From: Conexibacter sp. SYSU D00693
GTDB taxonomy: Bacteria > Actinomycetota > Thermoleophilia > Solirubrobacterales > Solirubrobacteraceae
Reading direction: 5' to 3'
Assembly: GCF_017084525.1 (NCBI RefSeq)
Contig: NZ_CP070950.1
Coordinates: 2,790,001-2,854,000, forward strand
Length of the DNA: 64,000 nt
Below, one piece after another: positions 51,114 through 61,096 of this stretch. The notes below the pieces were generated by a model, which was not told the origin of the DNA, made no database searches, and worked only from the letters and a program-made list of their open reading frames with translations. The first letter of the stretch is position 1; each line of letters begins with the position of its first letter. The position numbers were made by a program, and so were the translations under genes.

Positions 51114-53152
51114 GCGGCCGCGGGCGCGCGCCTGACCCGCGCGACCGCCACGGCCACGTCGTCGCGCGGCGCCCCGCCCTGGGCCGCGACCGCCGCGTGC
51201 TCGAGCTTGCGGGCGATCGCGTCCGCGCTGAGCTCGTGGGCGCCCTCGAGCAGCTCGCCGACCCACTCCTCGCCGTCGGCGCGCCGCGACACGAGCGCCT
51301 CCGAGACGCCGTCGGTGTAGAGCACGAGCGCGTCGCCCGGGCCCAGCGACGCCCGGGCGTCGTGCAGCGACGGGTCCTGGACGTAGCCCAGCAGCGTCCC
51401 GGGCCGGCCGATGGGCTCGACGCGGCCGTCGGCGCGCACGACGAACGGCACCGGGTGGCCCGCGCGGCTCACCGTGACGCCCACGGAGCCTGCGCCGTCG
51501 GCGCCCGGCTCGAGCACCGCGAGCGCGACCGTGCAGTAGCGCCCGCGGCCGACGCGGTCCAGCACCAGCGCGCGGTTGAGCGCCTCGAGCACGCGGCTGG
51601 GGCGGTCCTCGTAGCCGGCGGCGGTGCGCAGCGTGTGGCGGGCCAGGCCCGTGAGGGCCGCGGCCGACGCGCCCTTGCCCGACACGTCGCCGACGACCAG
51701 GACGGTGGCGCCGCCGAGCATCGGGAACGCGTCGTAGAAGTCCCCGCCGATCTCCATGCCCTCGCCGAAGGGCCGGTAGGACGCGGCGAACTCGAGCGCC
51801 TCGAGGTCGGGCAGCCGGCTCGGCAGCAGCGAGGACTGCAGCGCCTGCGCGACGCCGCGCTGGGACTCGTAGAGGCGCGCGTTGTCGATGGCGAGCGCCG
51901 CGCGGCGCCCGATGTCCTCGGCCAGGCCGAGGTCCGGCGCCTCGAAGGCGCGCTCGCGCTCCAGCGACGCCAGGACGAGCGCCCCCAGCGCCCGCCCGCG
52001 GGCCTTCAGCGGGACGACCATCGCCGACCGCGGGCGCCGGCGCTCCAGCCGGACGCCCTCGGGCCCGAGCACCTTCACCGCCTGCTCGGTGTCGAGGACC
52101 GCCGGACGGCCGCTGCGCATGGCCTGCACCACGGGGTCGTCGTCGCGCGCGGCGTAGGCCTCCGGAAGCCGCTCGACCGCGCGCTCGACCAGCGGGTCGA
52201 CCGCCGCCACGGCCAGCCGCTCCACCACCTCGTCGCCGAGCACGTCGACGAGGCAGACCTCGGCCAGCCGCGGCACGGAGACGCGCGCGATCGAGTCGAG
52301 CGTCGCCCGGAGGTCGAGGGTCGCGTCGATGACCGGGCCGGCGGCCGCGAGGTACGCGGCGCCGTGGTCGTGGAAGCCGGCGTCGCGGTAGGCGGTGACG
52401 TCGATCTGGACGCCCACGAAGCGCACGACCTCGCCGTGCTCGTCGCGCACCGGCGAGACGTGGACCTCGTTGTGGAACGGGGTGCCGTCCTTGCGGTAGT
52501 TGCGCAGCTCGACGGTGACCGCGCGCGCCTCGCGCACCGCGTCGCGCAGGACGTCCAGGGCCTCGGGCTCCGTCGCCGGCCCCTGGAGGAAGCGGCAGTT
52601 GCGGCCGAGGACCTCCTCGAGCGCGTAGCCCGTCATGTGCAGGAACGACTCGTTGGCGTAGACGATCGGACCGTCCTCGAGCCGGGGGTCGGTGAGGATG
52701 AAGCCGGTGCCGGTGAGGTCCAGCGCGCGCCGCAGCAGCGCGAACTCGCCGCCGACCCGGACGTGCTCGGCCTGCAGACGCGCGTAGTGGGCGGCCAGCG
52801 ACAGCCGGATGGCCACGTCGCGCGGCAGGTCGTCCGCCGGCGCGATGCCCCAGACGTCGTTGGCGCCCGCGTCGAGCGCCGCGACGACGTCGACCTCGGG
52901 TGCCTCGCCGACCACGACGACGACCGGGCCGTCGCCGGGCGTCTGCGCCCGCAGGGCCTGGACGAGCTCGAGCGCGGGGTCGTCGCCCACCCGCCAGCCC
53001 ACCGCCACCAGCTCGGGCGGCGGGTCGGCGTGCTCACCGGCCAGCAGCTCCTGCGTCGAGGTCGCGACCGTGACGTCGTGACCGTGGCGCGCCAGCTCCT
53101 CGCGCAGCGCCTCGCGGCGGACCTCGTCGGCGTCGGCGATGAGCGCGCGCAC
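51110..53152 (-). CDS. LOV-GAF-SpoIIE blue-light-type phosphatase
   Basis: 680 aa. Residues 1-125 form a degenerate receiver (no phosphorylatable Asp where expected). Residues about 138-255 are a LOV domain: ANESFLHMTGYALEEVLG then RNCRFLQG, with the flavin-adduct Cys at 186. A GAF domain follows (about 280-415, SMVVPLKARGRALGALVLAS). The PP2C/SpoIIE phosphatase (about 440-670) has EIGGDFYDAF, VGDVSGKGASAAALTG, LVLYTDGVSEA and RDDVAVAV. It probably dephosphorylates the STAS protein encoded ten bases upstream, under light control. Confidence 0.92.
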   Translation of the reverse strand: MRALIADADEVRREALREELARHGHDVTVATSTQELLAGEHADPPPELVAVGWRVGDDPALELVQALRAQTPGDGPVVVVVGEAPEVDVVAALDAGANDVWGIAPADDLPRDVAIRLSLAAHYARLQAEHVRVGGEFALLRRALDLTGTGFILTDPRLEDGPIVYANESFLHMTGYALEEVLGRNCRFLQGPATEPEALDVLRDAVREARAVTVELRNYRKDGTPFHNEVHVSPVRDEHGEVVRFVGVQIDVTAYRDAGFHDHGAAYLAAAGPVIDATLDLRATLDSIARVSVPRLAEVCLVDVLGDEVVERLAVAAVDPLVERAVERLPEAYAARDDDPVVQAMRSGRPAVLDTEQAVKVLGPEGVRLERRRPRSAMVVPLKARGRALGALVLASLERERAFEAPDLGLAEDIGRRAALAIDNARLYESQRGVAQALQSSLLPSRLPDLEALEFAASYRPFGEGMEIGGDFYDAFPMLGGATVLVVGDVSGKGASAAALTGLARHTLRTAAGYEDRPSRVLEALNRALVLDRVGRGRYCTVALAVLEPGADGAGSVGVTVSRAGHPVPFVVRADGRVEPIGRPGTLLGYVQDPSLHDARASLGPGDALVLYTDGVSEALVSRRADGEEWVGELLEGAHELSADAIARKLEHAAVAAQGGAPRDDVAVAVARVRRAPAAA

Positions 53153-53162
53153 GCCGGCGGCC

Positions 53163-53483
53163 CTACTCGAGGTCGGCCGCCGTCAGCCGGTCGGCCACGC
53201 GGACCATGCGCATCACGCGGGCCGCCTCGCCGTCCCCGGCGGCGACCACGAGCCGGCGGCCGGCGTCGGCCGCGCGGACGTCGGCGTCCAGCACGATCCC
53301 CAGGCCGGTCGAGTCGAAGTACTCCACCTCGCGGAGGTCCAGCTCCAGGACCCCGTCGCCGACCGCGTCCTCGGCCTCCCGCAGGGCACGCTCCAGCCGC
53401 TCGCCGGTCGTCATGTCCAGGGCGCCGCGGACGACGAGTCGCACCCGGTCCCCGCGGTCGTCGCGCTCGACCTCCAAGGCCAT
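53163..53483 (-). CDS. STAS-domain anti-anti-sigma factor
   Basis: 106 aa. VVRGALDMTTGERLERAL and VEYFDSTGLGIVLDADV, with the phosphorylatable Ser in DSTGL, are RsbV/SpoIIAA features. Target of the phosphatase next in the operon and of the HATPase divergently encoded at 53564. TATGCT ends nine bases before the ATG. Confidence 0.92.
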   Translation of the reverse strand: MALEVERDDRGDRVRLVVRGALDMTTGERLERALREAEDAVGDGVLELDLREVEYFDSTGLGIVLDADVRAADAGRRLVVAAGDGEAARVMRMVRVADRLTAADLE

Positions 53484-53492
53484 CGGGGCGCC

Positions 53493-53498
53493 AGCATA
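53493..53498 (-). promoter_or_regulatory. Putative -10 (TATGCT) of the STAS-phosphatase operon
   Basis: Nine bases before the STAS ATG; the only near-consensus hexamer in this divergent 80-bp gap on this strand. Confidence 0.4.
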
Positions 53499-53563
53499 GT
53501 CGGCGCGGCATGGCGCGCACGCGCCGTGCCGGAGCGGCTTGCGGCGGGTACCTTGCCCGGCGG

Positions 53564-53971
53564 ATGCGCCGTACGGCCTCGCTCCCGCCGGACCCGACCG
53601 CCCTCCGGCTGGCGCGCGACGCCGTGGACGCCTTCCGCGACAGCCTGTCGGAGGTCCGCTGGCGCGACGCGCGCATCGCCGTCTCCGAGCTGGTCGCCAA
53701 CGCCGTGCGCCACGTCGAGCACCGCGAAGGCGACACGCTGGACCTCGCGCTGGAGCTCGACGACCACAGCCTGCGCGTCGAGCTCGCCGACGGGGGGCCG
53801 GGCTTCGACCGCGCCCCCACCTCGCGAGGCGACGAGCACGGCGGCTGGGGCCTCTACATCGTCGACCTGGTCGCGCGCGACTGGGGCGTGGACCGCGAGC
53901 CGCGGACTCGCGTGTGGTTCGTGCTCGACGTGGCCGACGGCGACGGCGCGGGCGCAGCGCAGCAGGCCTGA
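53564..53971 (+). CDS. RsbW-like HATPase (anti-sigma/serine kinase)
   Basis: 135 aa. ARIAVSELVANAVRHVEH is the N box, ELADGGPGFDRAP the G1 box and GGWGLYIVDLVARDWGV the G2 region. Kinase for the STAS protein and/or sigma-factor binder. Divergent from the STAS operon with TACCTT nine bases upstream, so the module is split over two promoters. No sigma-factor gene is nearby. Confidence 0.88.
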   Translation: MRRTASLPPDPTALRLARDAVDAFRDSLSEVRWRDARIAVSELVANAVRHVEHREGDTLDLALELDDHSLRVELADGGPGFDRAPTSRGDEHGGWGLYIVDLVARDWGVDREPRTRVWFVLDVADGDGAGAAQQA

Positions 53972-53974
53972 GGC

Positions 53975-54646
53975 CTACTGGCCGCCCTTCTTGGCGCCGC
54001 CGAGCAGCTGGTCCACGACGTTCGCCGCGGCGTCGCCGACGCCCTTGACCGTCGTCCCGACGGTGTCGCCGATGCCCGTGACGGTGTCGGCCAGCGTCGG
54101 CGAGGCCGGCTCGAGGCCCTTGCCCACGGAGTCGGTGACGGACTCGACGCCGTCGGCGAGCGGGGTCGTCGTGTCGCGCAGGGTCTGGCCCGTGGACCCC
54201 TTCTTCGCCGGGGCCTTGGGGGCGGCGGCGTGGGTGTCGGGCTGCGAGGACTGCGGCGTCGTGGTCGACCGTGAGGTGGAGCTCGGGCGGCGGATCACCG
54301 GCTTGACCTGCGAGCCGGGGGCGGTCACGCGGACCTGGCGGGCCTGGACACGCTCGGCGCGCTGGACCGCTCGGACGGCGCGCGGGGCTCGGCGCTGGAC
54401 GGGCTGCGACGCGAGGGCCACCGCGCGGGCGCTCACCGGCGTCCTGGCGGCGGCGGGGAGCGCGGCGAGGGTCGAGACCTCGCCCTCGGCGCTGGGGCGC
54501 CGCAGCTCGGGCCAGCCCTTGAAGGCGACGACCGTGCTCACGGCGAGCAGGGCCAGCGACCCGGCGAGGACGAGGCAGGTGGCGGCGCCGAGGCCGGCGA
54601 GGAAGCTGCGCGTGAAGCGCACGGGTTCCCCATCGGCGCCTCGCAC
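53975..54646 (-). CDS. Single-pass membrane protein with disordered extracytoplasmic region
   Basis: About 223 aa; GTG 54646, or TTG one codon earlier. One TM helix (AGLGAATCLVLAGSLALLAVSTVVAF) near the N-terminus, then a long Arg/Ala/Val and Ser/Thr-rich region and a C-terminal amphipathic repeat (LADTVTGIGDTVGTTVKGVGDAAANVVDQLLGG). No family recognised. Confidence 0.7.
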   Translation of the reverse strand: MRGADGEPVRFTRSFLAGLGAATCLVLAGSLALLAVSTVVAFKGWPELRRPSAEGEVSTLAALPAAARTPVSARAVALASQPVQRRAPRAVRAVQRAERVQARQVRVTAPGSQVKPVIRRPSSTSRSTTTPQSSQPDTHAAAPKAPAKKGSTGQTLRDTTTPLADGVESVTDSVGKGLEPASPTLADTVTGIGDTVGTTVKGVGDAAANVVDQLLGGAKKGGQ

Positions 54647-54700
54647 CAAGACCTTGAGCCCGATGGCGAGGCTGCCGGACCTCGCGCCGCGCGAGGCGGC

Positions 54701-55333
54701 CTACTGGCCGCGACGACCGGGGTTGAGCGGGCCGCTGACGACCGCGTTCGGACGCTGGTCGGGGTCGCGGAAGACGCGCGGCGGGTCGCGGCGGGTGTCG
54801 ACGAACAGGCACAGGTGCCGCCCCGCCTCCGGCCCGGGGACGCAGGTGCGGAAGAAGTCGCCGCCGGGCTTGACGGTGTCCGCCGCCGCCAGACCCGGCC
54901 GGAACTCGGGCGCCTGGTGGGCGACGTACTGCCGGACGGCCTGCGCCTGGGCGGCGAGGTCGTCCTCGGCCTCCTGCAACGCGGGCCGGTGGGCCAGGCC
55001 CGCGCCGACCAGCACGGCGAGACCGGCGAGCACCGCCGTCGTGGCCGCCCGGTCGCGGGCCACGAACCCCGGGAGCGCCCGGTTGCGGCGGCGCAGGAGC
55101 CCGCCCCCGATGCGCCCGCCGAGGGCGACGAGCGCCAGGTTGAGGAAGGCCGCGAGCAGGAACGCCGGGACGACGTCGACGCCGTCCTCCCCCGCCGGCG
55201 GCAGGACGCCGAGGGCCACGGTCTCGGCGATCGTGGCCAGCGCCGCGGCCGGCGCCTGCCACGCGCCGCGCAGCCGCCAGCGCAGGCGCGTGAGCCAGAG
55301 CCGGCCGTCCTCGGGCTGTGGCGCTGCGGCCAA
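54701..55333 (-). CDS. Hypothetical membrane protein
   Basis: 210 aa from a TTG (no ATG or GTG fits). Hydrophobic segments at about residues 15-65 and 85-110 (AAAALATIAETVALGVL, VPAFLLAAFLNLALVALGG, RAATTAVLAGLAVLVGAGL), then a soluble C-terminal half with two Cys (FRTCVPGPEAGRHLCLFVDTRRDPPRVF) that could pair outside the cell. Function unknown. Confidence 0.7.
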   Translation of the reverse strand: MAAAPQPEDGRLWLTRLRWRLRGAWQAPAAALATIAETVALGVLPPAGEDGVDVVPAFLLAAFLNLALVALGGRIGGGLLRRRNRALPGFVARDRAATTAVLAGLAVLVGAGLAHRPALQEAEDDLAAQAQAVRQYVAHQAPEFRPGLAAADTVKPGGDFFRTCVPGPEAGRHLCLFVDTRRDPPRVFRDPDQRPNAVVSGPLNPGRRGQ

Positions 55334-55353
55334 GGGGCGAGTGTGCCACGGCG

Positions 55354-55359
55354 TACCAT
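55354..55359 (+). promoter_or_regulatory. Putative -10 (TACCAT), leaderless spacing
   Basis: Ends seven bases before GTG 55367, supporting that codon as the lipB start. Confidence 0.5.
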
Positions 55360-56044
55360 CGAGGTCGTGGCGGAGCTGTGGGTCGCGGACCTCGGGCTGG
55401 TGCCCTACGACGAGGCGCTGGCGCTCCAGCGCGCCGTCCGCGCCGCGCGTCAGGCCGAGCGCGTCCCGGACGTCCTCCTGCTCCTCCAGCACCCGCCCGT
55501 CTACACCCGCGGGCGCCGGACCGACCCGGCTGAGCTGCCGCTCGGCGAGGCCTGGTACCGCGAGCGGGGCATCGACGTCGTCGACGTCGACCGCGGCGGC
55601 AAGGTCACCTTCCACGGCCCGGGGCAGCTCGTCGGCTACCCGATCGCGCGGGTGACGGACGTCCTGGGCTTCGTCGGCCTCCTCGAGGACGCGATGGTCG
55701 CGGCGCTCGAGCAGGAGGGCCTCGCGGCGCGCGGCCGGGCGGCGGAGGGGCGCGACTGGACCGGGGTCTGGGTGCAGGACCGCAAGATCGGCTCGATCGG
55801 CCTGCACGTCTCCCACGGCGTGACGACGCACGGCTTCTCGCTGAACGCCGACCTGGACCTCGAGCCGTTCTCGTGGGTCGTGCCGTGCGGGCTGTCGACG
55901 CCGATGACGTCGCTGTCGGCCGAGCGCGGCGGCGGGCCGGTCGACCTGCGCTGCCTGCGCAAGCGCGTGGCCCACGAGGTGGCGGGCCGGCTGGGCGTCA
56001 AGCAGCGGCTCGTCACGCGCGCGCGGCTCGAGCGCGCGATCGCC

Positions 56045-56920
<876 letters not shown>

Positions 56921-56945
56921 GCGCCGACGCTATCTTGGGTCGCCC

Positions 56946-57932
56946 ATGGCCGCGACCGAGCCCCGACCGCTGTCGACCCGGTCCCGGGCCAACCCGGGCG
57001 GGATGGACGTCCTCACCGTCCTGGGTCCCGACGTGCTGCCGCTCAAGGCGCGCAAGCCGGCCTGGTTCAAGGTGCCGGCGCCGGGCGGCCCGCGCTACCG
57101 CGAGCTCAAGCGCTCGATCGAGGGCGACGACCTCCACACGGTCTGCCAGGAGGCCGCCTGCCCGAACATCGGCGAGTGCTGGGAGCGCGGCACCGCGACG
57201 TTCATGATCCTCGGCGACACGTGCACCCGCCGCTGCGGCTTCTGCAACGTGCGCACGGGCAAGCCGACGTGGAACGACCCGCTCGAGCCCGCCCGCGTCG
57301 CCCGCCAGGTCGCGCGCATGGGCCTGCGCCACGCGGTCATCACGTCCGTCGACCGCGACGACCTGCCCGACAAGGGCGCCTCGGCCTTCGTCGGCGTCAT
57401 CCGCCAGATCCGCCGCCAGGCGCCGGGCTGCCAGGTCGAGGTCCTCACGCCCGACTTCCAGGGGCAGGAGATGCCGCTCGCGAAGGTCATCGCCGAGCGC
57501 CCCGACGTCTTCAACCACAACGTCGAGGTGGCGCCGCGCCTGTACCCGCTGGCCCGCCGCGGCTCGACCTGGTCGCGCTCCCTGCGCGTCCTGCGCACGG
57601 CCAAGGAGCTCGGTGGCGACGAGGTCGTCACCAAGTCGGGCTTCATGGTCGGCCTCGGCGAGTCCTTCGACGAGATGGTCGACGCGATGGGCCAGCTGCG
57701 CGAGAACGACGTCGAGGTGGTGACCGTCGGCCAGTACCTGCGCCCGACCGAGCGCCACCTCCCGGTCGTGCGGTGGTGGACGCCCGAGGAGTTCGACGCG
57801 CTGGCGCGCGAGGGCGAGCGGATGGGCTTCCTGCACGTCGCGGCCGGCCCGCTCGTGCGCTCGAGCTACCACGCGGACGAGCACGTGCGCCAGGAGCGGC
57901 CCGGGGTGGGGCCGCTGGCGGCTTCGGCCTGA
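56946..57932 (+). CDS. lipA: Lipoyl synthase LipA
   Basis: 328 aa. Auxiliary cluster CQEAACPNIGEC and radical-SAM CTRRCGFC are both present, then GLRHAVITSVDRDDLPDKGA, VEVLTPDFQG and the C-terminal VRSSYHADEH with the conserved RSSY serine. It inserts two sulfurs into octanoyl groups made by LipB. TATCTT nine bases before the ATG. Confidence 0.96.
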   Translation: MAATEPRPLSTRSRANPGGMDVLTVLGPDVLPLKARKPAWFKVPAPGGPRYRELKRSIEGDDLHTVCQEAACPNIGECWERGTATFMILGDTCTRRCGFCNVRTGKPTWNDPLEPARVARQVARMGLRHAVITSVDRDDLPDKGASAFVGVIRQIRRQAPGCQVEVLTPDFQGQEMPLAKVIAERPDVFNHNVEVAPRLYPLARRGSTWSRSLRVLRTAKELGGDEVVTKSGFMVGLGESFDEMVDAMGQLRENDVEVVTVGQYLRPTERHLPVVRWWTPEEFDALAREGERMGFLHVAAGPLVRSSYHADEHVRQERPGVGPLAASA

Positions 57933-57937
57933 GGGTC

Positions 57938-58026
57938 GGTCGCGGTCGCGTCGGCGGCTGTGGCGTTCCGCGCGGTGCGGTCGCGGTGGCCGAATCCGTC
58001 GCTGTCTCGCACTGAGGGAGGGGAAC
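57938..58026 (-). repeat. Dispersed intergenic element, copy B
   Basis: Minus strand GGTTCCCCTCCCTCAGTGC, then GACAGCGACGG and GCGGAACGCCACAGCCG. The closest relative is copy C (58270-58360), which shares GCGGAACGCCAC. It runs towards the lipA 3' end. Confidence 0.55.
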
Positions 58027-58154
58027 CGGCCGGCCGGCGCGTGGATCGCGAGGCGTCGGGCGGGCTTCGGGCCGTCCTGGGCGAGGTTCGGGCGGTCCTG
58101 GGGGTTCGAAGGGTGGTCGCACCACACCGCCGTGAGGGTCCGCGCGGCTGACTG

Positions 58155-58204
58155 CTCGTCACCCTGCAGTTCGGCCCCCTATAGGGCCGGAGACGACAGG
58201 GTCA
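58155..58204. other. Imperfect stem-loop in the lipA downstream gap
   Basis: CGTCACCCTG (58155-58164) pairs with CAGGGTCACG (58195-58204) with one mismatch. An inner GGCCC/GGGCC stem around CCTATA lies between. No gene covers 57933-58359; apart from elements B and C nothing else is recognised there. Confidence 0.35.
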
Positions 58205-58269
58205 CGGACGGACCGCACCCGTCGGTGTGCCCGGGCACCAGATCCGCCCCTCCGACCGCCGGGCGGCTC

Positions 58270-58360
58270 AGGCCTCCCCCTCCTTCAGTGCAGAACGGCG
58301 ACCGCTTCGGGCCCGACGAGCGCCGGAGCGGAACGCCACCGCCGAACGCCACCAACGCCC
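58270..58360 (+). repeat. Dispersed intergenic element, copy C
   Basis: CCCCCTCCTTCAGTGCAGAA, then CGGCGACCGCTTCGG and GCGGAACGCCACCGCCG. Inverted relative to copy B across the stem-loop, and reading towards the 3' end of the gene at 58360. Confidence 0.55.
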
Positions 58361-59127
58361 TAGCGCCGGTTGCGCTTCCGCGCCGCCTTCGCGCTCTTGC
58401 GCTTGTCCTTCTTCACCGCCCGCGGATCCCGGCGCGGCGCCCCCGCCGCGCCGCGCGGCACCGCCGGCCGCCGCAGCACCGGCAGGGCCGGCCACGACCC
58501 CGGGGGCAGCCCCAGCGCGCGCGCCACGAGGGGGCCGTCCAGCGCGAGGCCCTCGTCGACGCCCGCCTGGAGCTCGACCGCCTCGGCCAGGAGCGTGCGG
58601 ACCTCGGTGATCGCGGCCGCGCGGGCGATCTCCTCGCCCTCGGGCGTGAGCTCGAGCATGAGCGCCTCGGCCTCGACGGCGGCGCGGTCGTCGCCCAGGC
58701 CGCCGGCCAGGCCGTTGGCGTCGGCGGCGAGCATGAGGGTGAAGTGCGCGCCCTCGGCCTCGAGCTGGCCGGCGAGGACCCACGCGCCCTCCTCCTGGTC
58801 GCGGCGCAGGCGGCGCAGCTCGAGCTCGGGCGCCGCGGTCACGGGCGCGACGCCGGTGGCGGCGAGGCGCTGGAGGGCGGCGTCGGCGAGCGGGCCGAGC
58901 GGCTCGGCGAAGAGCCGGCGCAGGCGGTCCAGGACGTCGGCGGCCTCGCCGGTGGCGCGGCGCTCGAGCTCGTCGACGACGACCTCGGGCGCGTCCTCCA
59001 CGTCGAGCAGGAGCCCGAAGAACGCCGCGACGCGCTCGGCCTGCAGGGGGCGGCGGGCGCCCGCCAGGCCCTTCAGGGTCTCGTCGGCCAGCAGCCGGGC
59101 CTGCTCGCGCAGCTCCTCCCTCGACAC
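58360..59127 (-). CDS. Hypothetical helical protein with basic tail
   Basis: 255 aa from GTG 59127 (ATG 59148 is an alternative giving 262 aa). Helical, acidic middle (DVEDAPEVVVDELERRATGEAADVL; EIARAAAITEVRTLLAEAV) and a strongly basic C-terminus (KKDKRKSAKAARKRNRR) suited to nucleic-acid or membrane binding. No family recognised. Confidence 0.7.
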   Translation of the reverse strand: MSREELREQARLLADETLKGLAGARRPLQAERVAAFFGLLLDVEDAPEVVVDELERRATGEAADVLDRLRRLFAEPLGPLADAALQRLAATGVAPVTAAPELELRRLRRDQEEGAWVLAGQLEAEGAHFTLMLAADANGLAGGLGDDRAAVEAEALMLELTPEGEEIARAAAITEVRTLLAEAVELQAGVDEGLALDGPLVARALGLPPGSWPALPVLRRPAVPRGAAGAPRRDPRAVKKDKRKSAKAARKRNRR

Positions 59128-59172
59128 CCCGCCATCTTGGCGCAGCATGGCGGCGGGTAGCGTCCGCGCAGC

Positions 59173-59931
59173 GTGTTCCCGCTCAAGGACTCCATCCCGA
59201 CCGACCGCTTCCCGGTCGTCACGGTCGCGCTCATCCTCGCCAACGTCGTCGCGTTCTTCCTGTCGCTGCGCGACGGCGGCGACCTGTGGAACGGGCCCTC
59301 GCCGACCTTCCTCTACGACTGGGGGTTCATCCCCTACGAGGCCTCGCATCTGGGCGACCAGTGCGTCGTCCAGGGCGACCAGGTCGGCTGCGGCGACGTC
59401 AGCGGCCAGCCGAGCCTCGTGGTGACCGCCTTCTCGTCGATGTTCCTCCACGGCGGCCTGCTGCACATCGGCGGCAACATGCTCTTCCTGTGGGTCTTCG
59501 GCAACAACGTCGAGGACAGCATGGGCCGCGTGACGTTCCTGGCCTTCTACCTGCTGGCCGGGCTCGCGGCGCTCGTCGGCCAGTACCTCGTGGGCAGCGG
59601 CGAGACGGTCCCGCTGGTGGGCGCGTCGGGTGCCGTCGCCGGCGTGCTGGGCGGCTACCTCGTGCTCTACCCGCGCGCCCGGGTCGTGACGTTGGTCTTC
59701 ATCATCCTGTTCGTCACGATCCTCGAGCTGCCGGCGCTCTTCTTCCTGGGCTTCTGGTTCCTGCAGCAGATCGCCTTCGGCTACTTCGACCTCGTCGGCT
59801 CGGCCGGCGACGCGGGTGGCGTGGCGTACTTCGCGCACATCGGCGGCTTCGTCTTCGGCGCGCTGCTCGTCAAGGTCTTTGCAACGCGCGTGTCAGGCGG
59901 CGCGGACCGCGGGCGCCGCCCGGTTTACTGA
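59173..59931 (+). CDS. Rhomboid-family intramembrane serine protease
   Basis: 252 aa from GTG with TAGCGT nine bases upstream. HGGLLHIGGNMLFLWVFGNNVED is the rhomboid HxxxN block, LVGASGAVAGVLGGY holds the catalytic Ser and VAYFAHIGGFVFG the catalytic His. Six TM segments. Cleaves TM substrates in the cytoplasmic membrane. Confidence 0.93.
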   Translation: MFPLKDSIPTDRFPVVTVALILANVVAFFLSLRDGGDLWNGPSPTFLYDWGFIPYEASHLGDQCVVQGDQVGCGDVSGQPSLVVTAFSSMFLHGGLLHIGGNMLFLWVFGNNVEDSMGRVTFLAFYLLAGLAALVGQYLVGSGETVPLVGASGAVAGVLGGYLVLYPRARVVTLVFIILFVTILELPALFFLGFWFLQQIAFGYFDLVGSAGDAGGVAYFAHIGGFVFGALLVKVFATRVSGGADRGRRPVY

Positions 59932-59936
59932 GCCGG

Positions 59937-60119
59937 GTGGACCCCGCCCACCGGCCGATCCTCGTCGCCGCGCTCGTCTTCTGCGGCCTGCTGCTCGGGT
60001 TGACCGTCTACGTCGCGGTCGACACCGGGCCCGACGTGCTGACGGTCGTCAGCGCGCTCGTGCTGGCGATGTTCGGGTTCGGCGTGCTGGGCGCGCTGCG
60101 GGAGCCGCCCTCGTCGTGA
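59937..60119 (+). CDS. Two-TM small membrane protein
   Basis: 60 aa from GTG, five bases after the rhomboid stop. ILVAALVFCGLLLGLTVYVAV and VLTVVSALVLAMFGFGVLGAL are the two helices. Overlaps the next gene by GTGA, so it is part of the operon. Confidence 0.65.
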   Translation: MDPAHRPILVAALVFCGLLLGLTVYVAVDTGPDVLTVVSALVLAMFGFGVLGALREPPSS

Positions 60120-61096
60120 GCGGGCGGCCGGCCCGCCTCGTCGCCGCGGCGGTGCTCGCCGCGGCCATCCTCGCCGGCTGTGGGGACGACGGCGGGTCCG
60201 CCGGACCCTCGACCCAGGCGCCGGTCGCCGTCGCACCCGGCCCAGCGCGCCCGCCCACGCAGGCCGCCAACGGCCCGCTCTACGTCGACGCGAACACGCG
60301 GCCCCTCGCGGTGAAGCTCGGCGACCCGCGCGACCCGGTCCACCAGCGCTTCCGCCAGCCGCCACGCTCCGGGCTGCTGTTCGACCTGGACACCGGCGAG
60401 GTGCTGTGGCGCAAGGACCCGACGCGGATCCTCCCGATCGCCAGCCTCACGAAGATGATGACCGCGACGCTCGTGGCCGAGCGCCTCGCGCCCGACGACA
60501 AGGCGCGGATCTCCAAGGAGGTCCTCGGCTACTCGGGATCGGGCGTGGGCGTGCTGCCGCGCGGCAAGCGCGTGAGCGTCGAGAACCTCCTCAACGGGCT
60601 CATGCTGGTGTCCGGCAACGACGCGGCCATCGCCCTGGCCCTGCGCGCGGCGGGGTCGCAGAAGGCGTTCGTCGCGCGGATGAACCAGCGCGCGCAGGAG
60701 CTGGGGATGTCCTGCACGCACTACGCCTCGCCGAGCGGGATCGTCGACGCGCACAACCACTCGTGCGCCTCGGACCTCGCGGCGCAGGCCCGCATGGTGC
60801 TCGACGTCCCGCGGCTGGCCGCGATCGTCAAGCGCCGCCGCGTGCGCCTGCGGTTCCCCATCAAGGGCGGCCGGCTCGAGCTCTACAACACCAACCCGCT
60901 GCTGCGGCGCGGCTACCCCGGCGTCATCGGGGTCAAGACGGGCTACACGGACGCCGCCGGGCGCTGCCTCGTGGCCGCCGCGCAGCGCGGCGGACGGCGC
61001 CTGGGCGTCGTCCTGCTGCACTCGCCGGACCCCGAACGTCACGCCCGAGTGCTCCTGAACCGCGGCTTCCGCGTACTGGCCCATGAGGGCCAGTGA
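60116..61096 (+). CDS. D-alanyl-D-alanine carboxypeptidase (lipoprotein)
   Basis: 326 aa from GTG. Lipobox LAGC near residue 22, then a Pro/Ala-rich linker. Penicillin-binding motifs: SLTKMM (SxxK), SGNDAAIAL (SxN) and VKTGYT (KTG). Trims peptidoglycan stem peptides at the outer membrane face. Coupled to the next gene (GTGA). Confidence 0.93.
   Translation: MSGRPARLVAAAVLAAAILAGCGDDGGSAGPSTQAPVAVAPGPARPPTQAANGPLYVDANTRPLAVKLGDPRDPVHQRFRQPPRSGLLFDLDTGEVLWRKDPTRILPIASLTKMMTATLVAERLAPDDKARISKEVLGYSGSGVGVLPRGKRVSVENLLNGLMLVSGNDAAIALALRAAGSQKAFVARMNQRAQELGMSCTHYASPSGIVDAHNHSCASDLAAQARMVLDVPRLAAIVKRRRVRLRFPIKGGRLELYNTNPLLRRGYPGVIGVKTGYTDAAGRCLVAAAQRGGRRLGVVLLHSPDPERHARVLLNRGFRVLAHEGQ

Noticed and set aside
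58095-58125. tRNA-like T-loop (GGGTTCGAA)
   Set aside because: Flanking bases do not form the T-stem, and no acceptor or anticodon stem is present.
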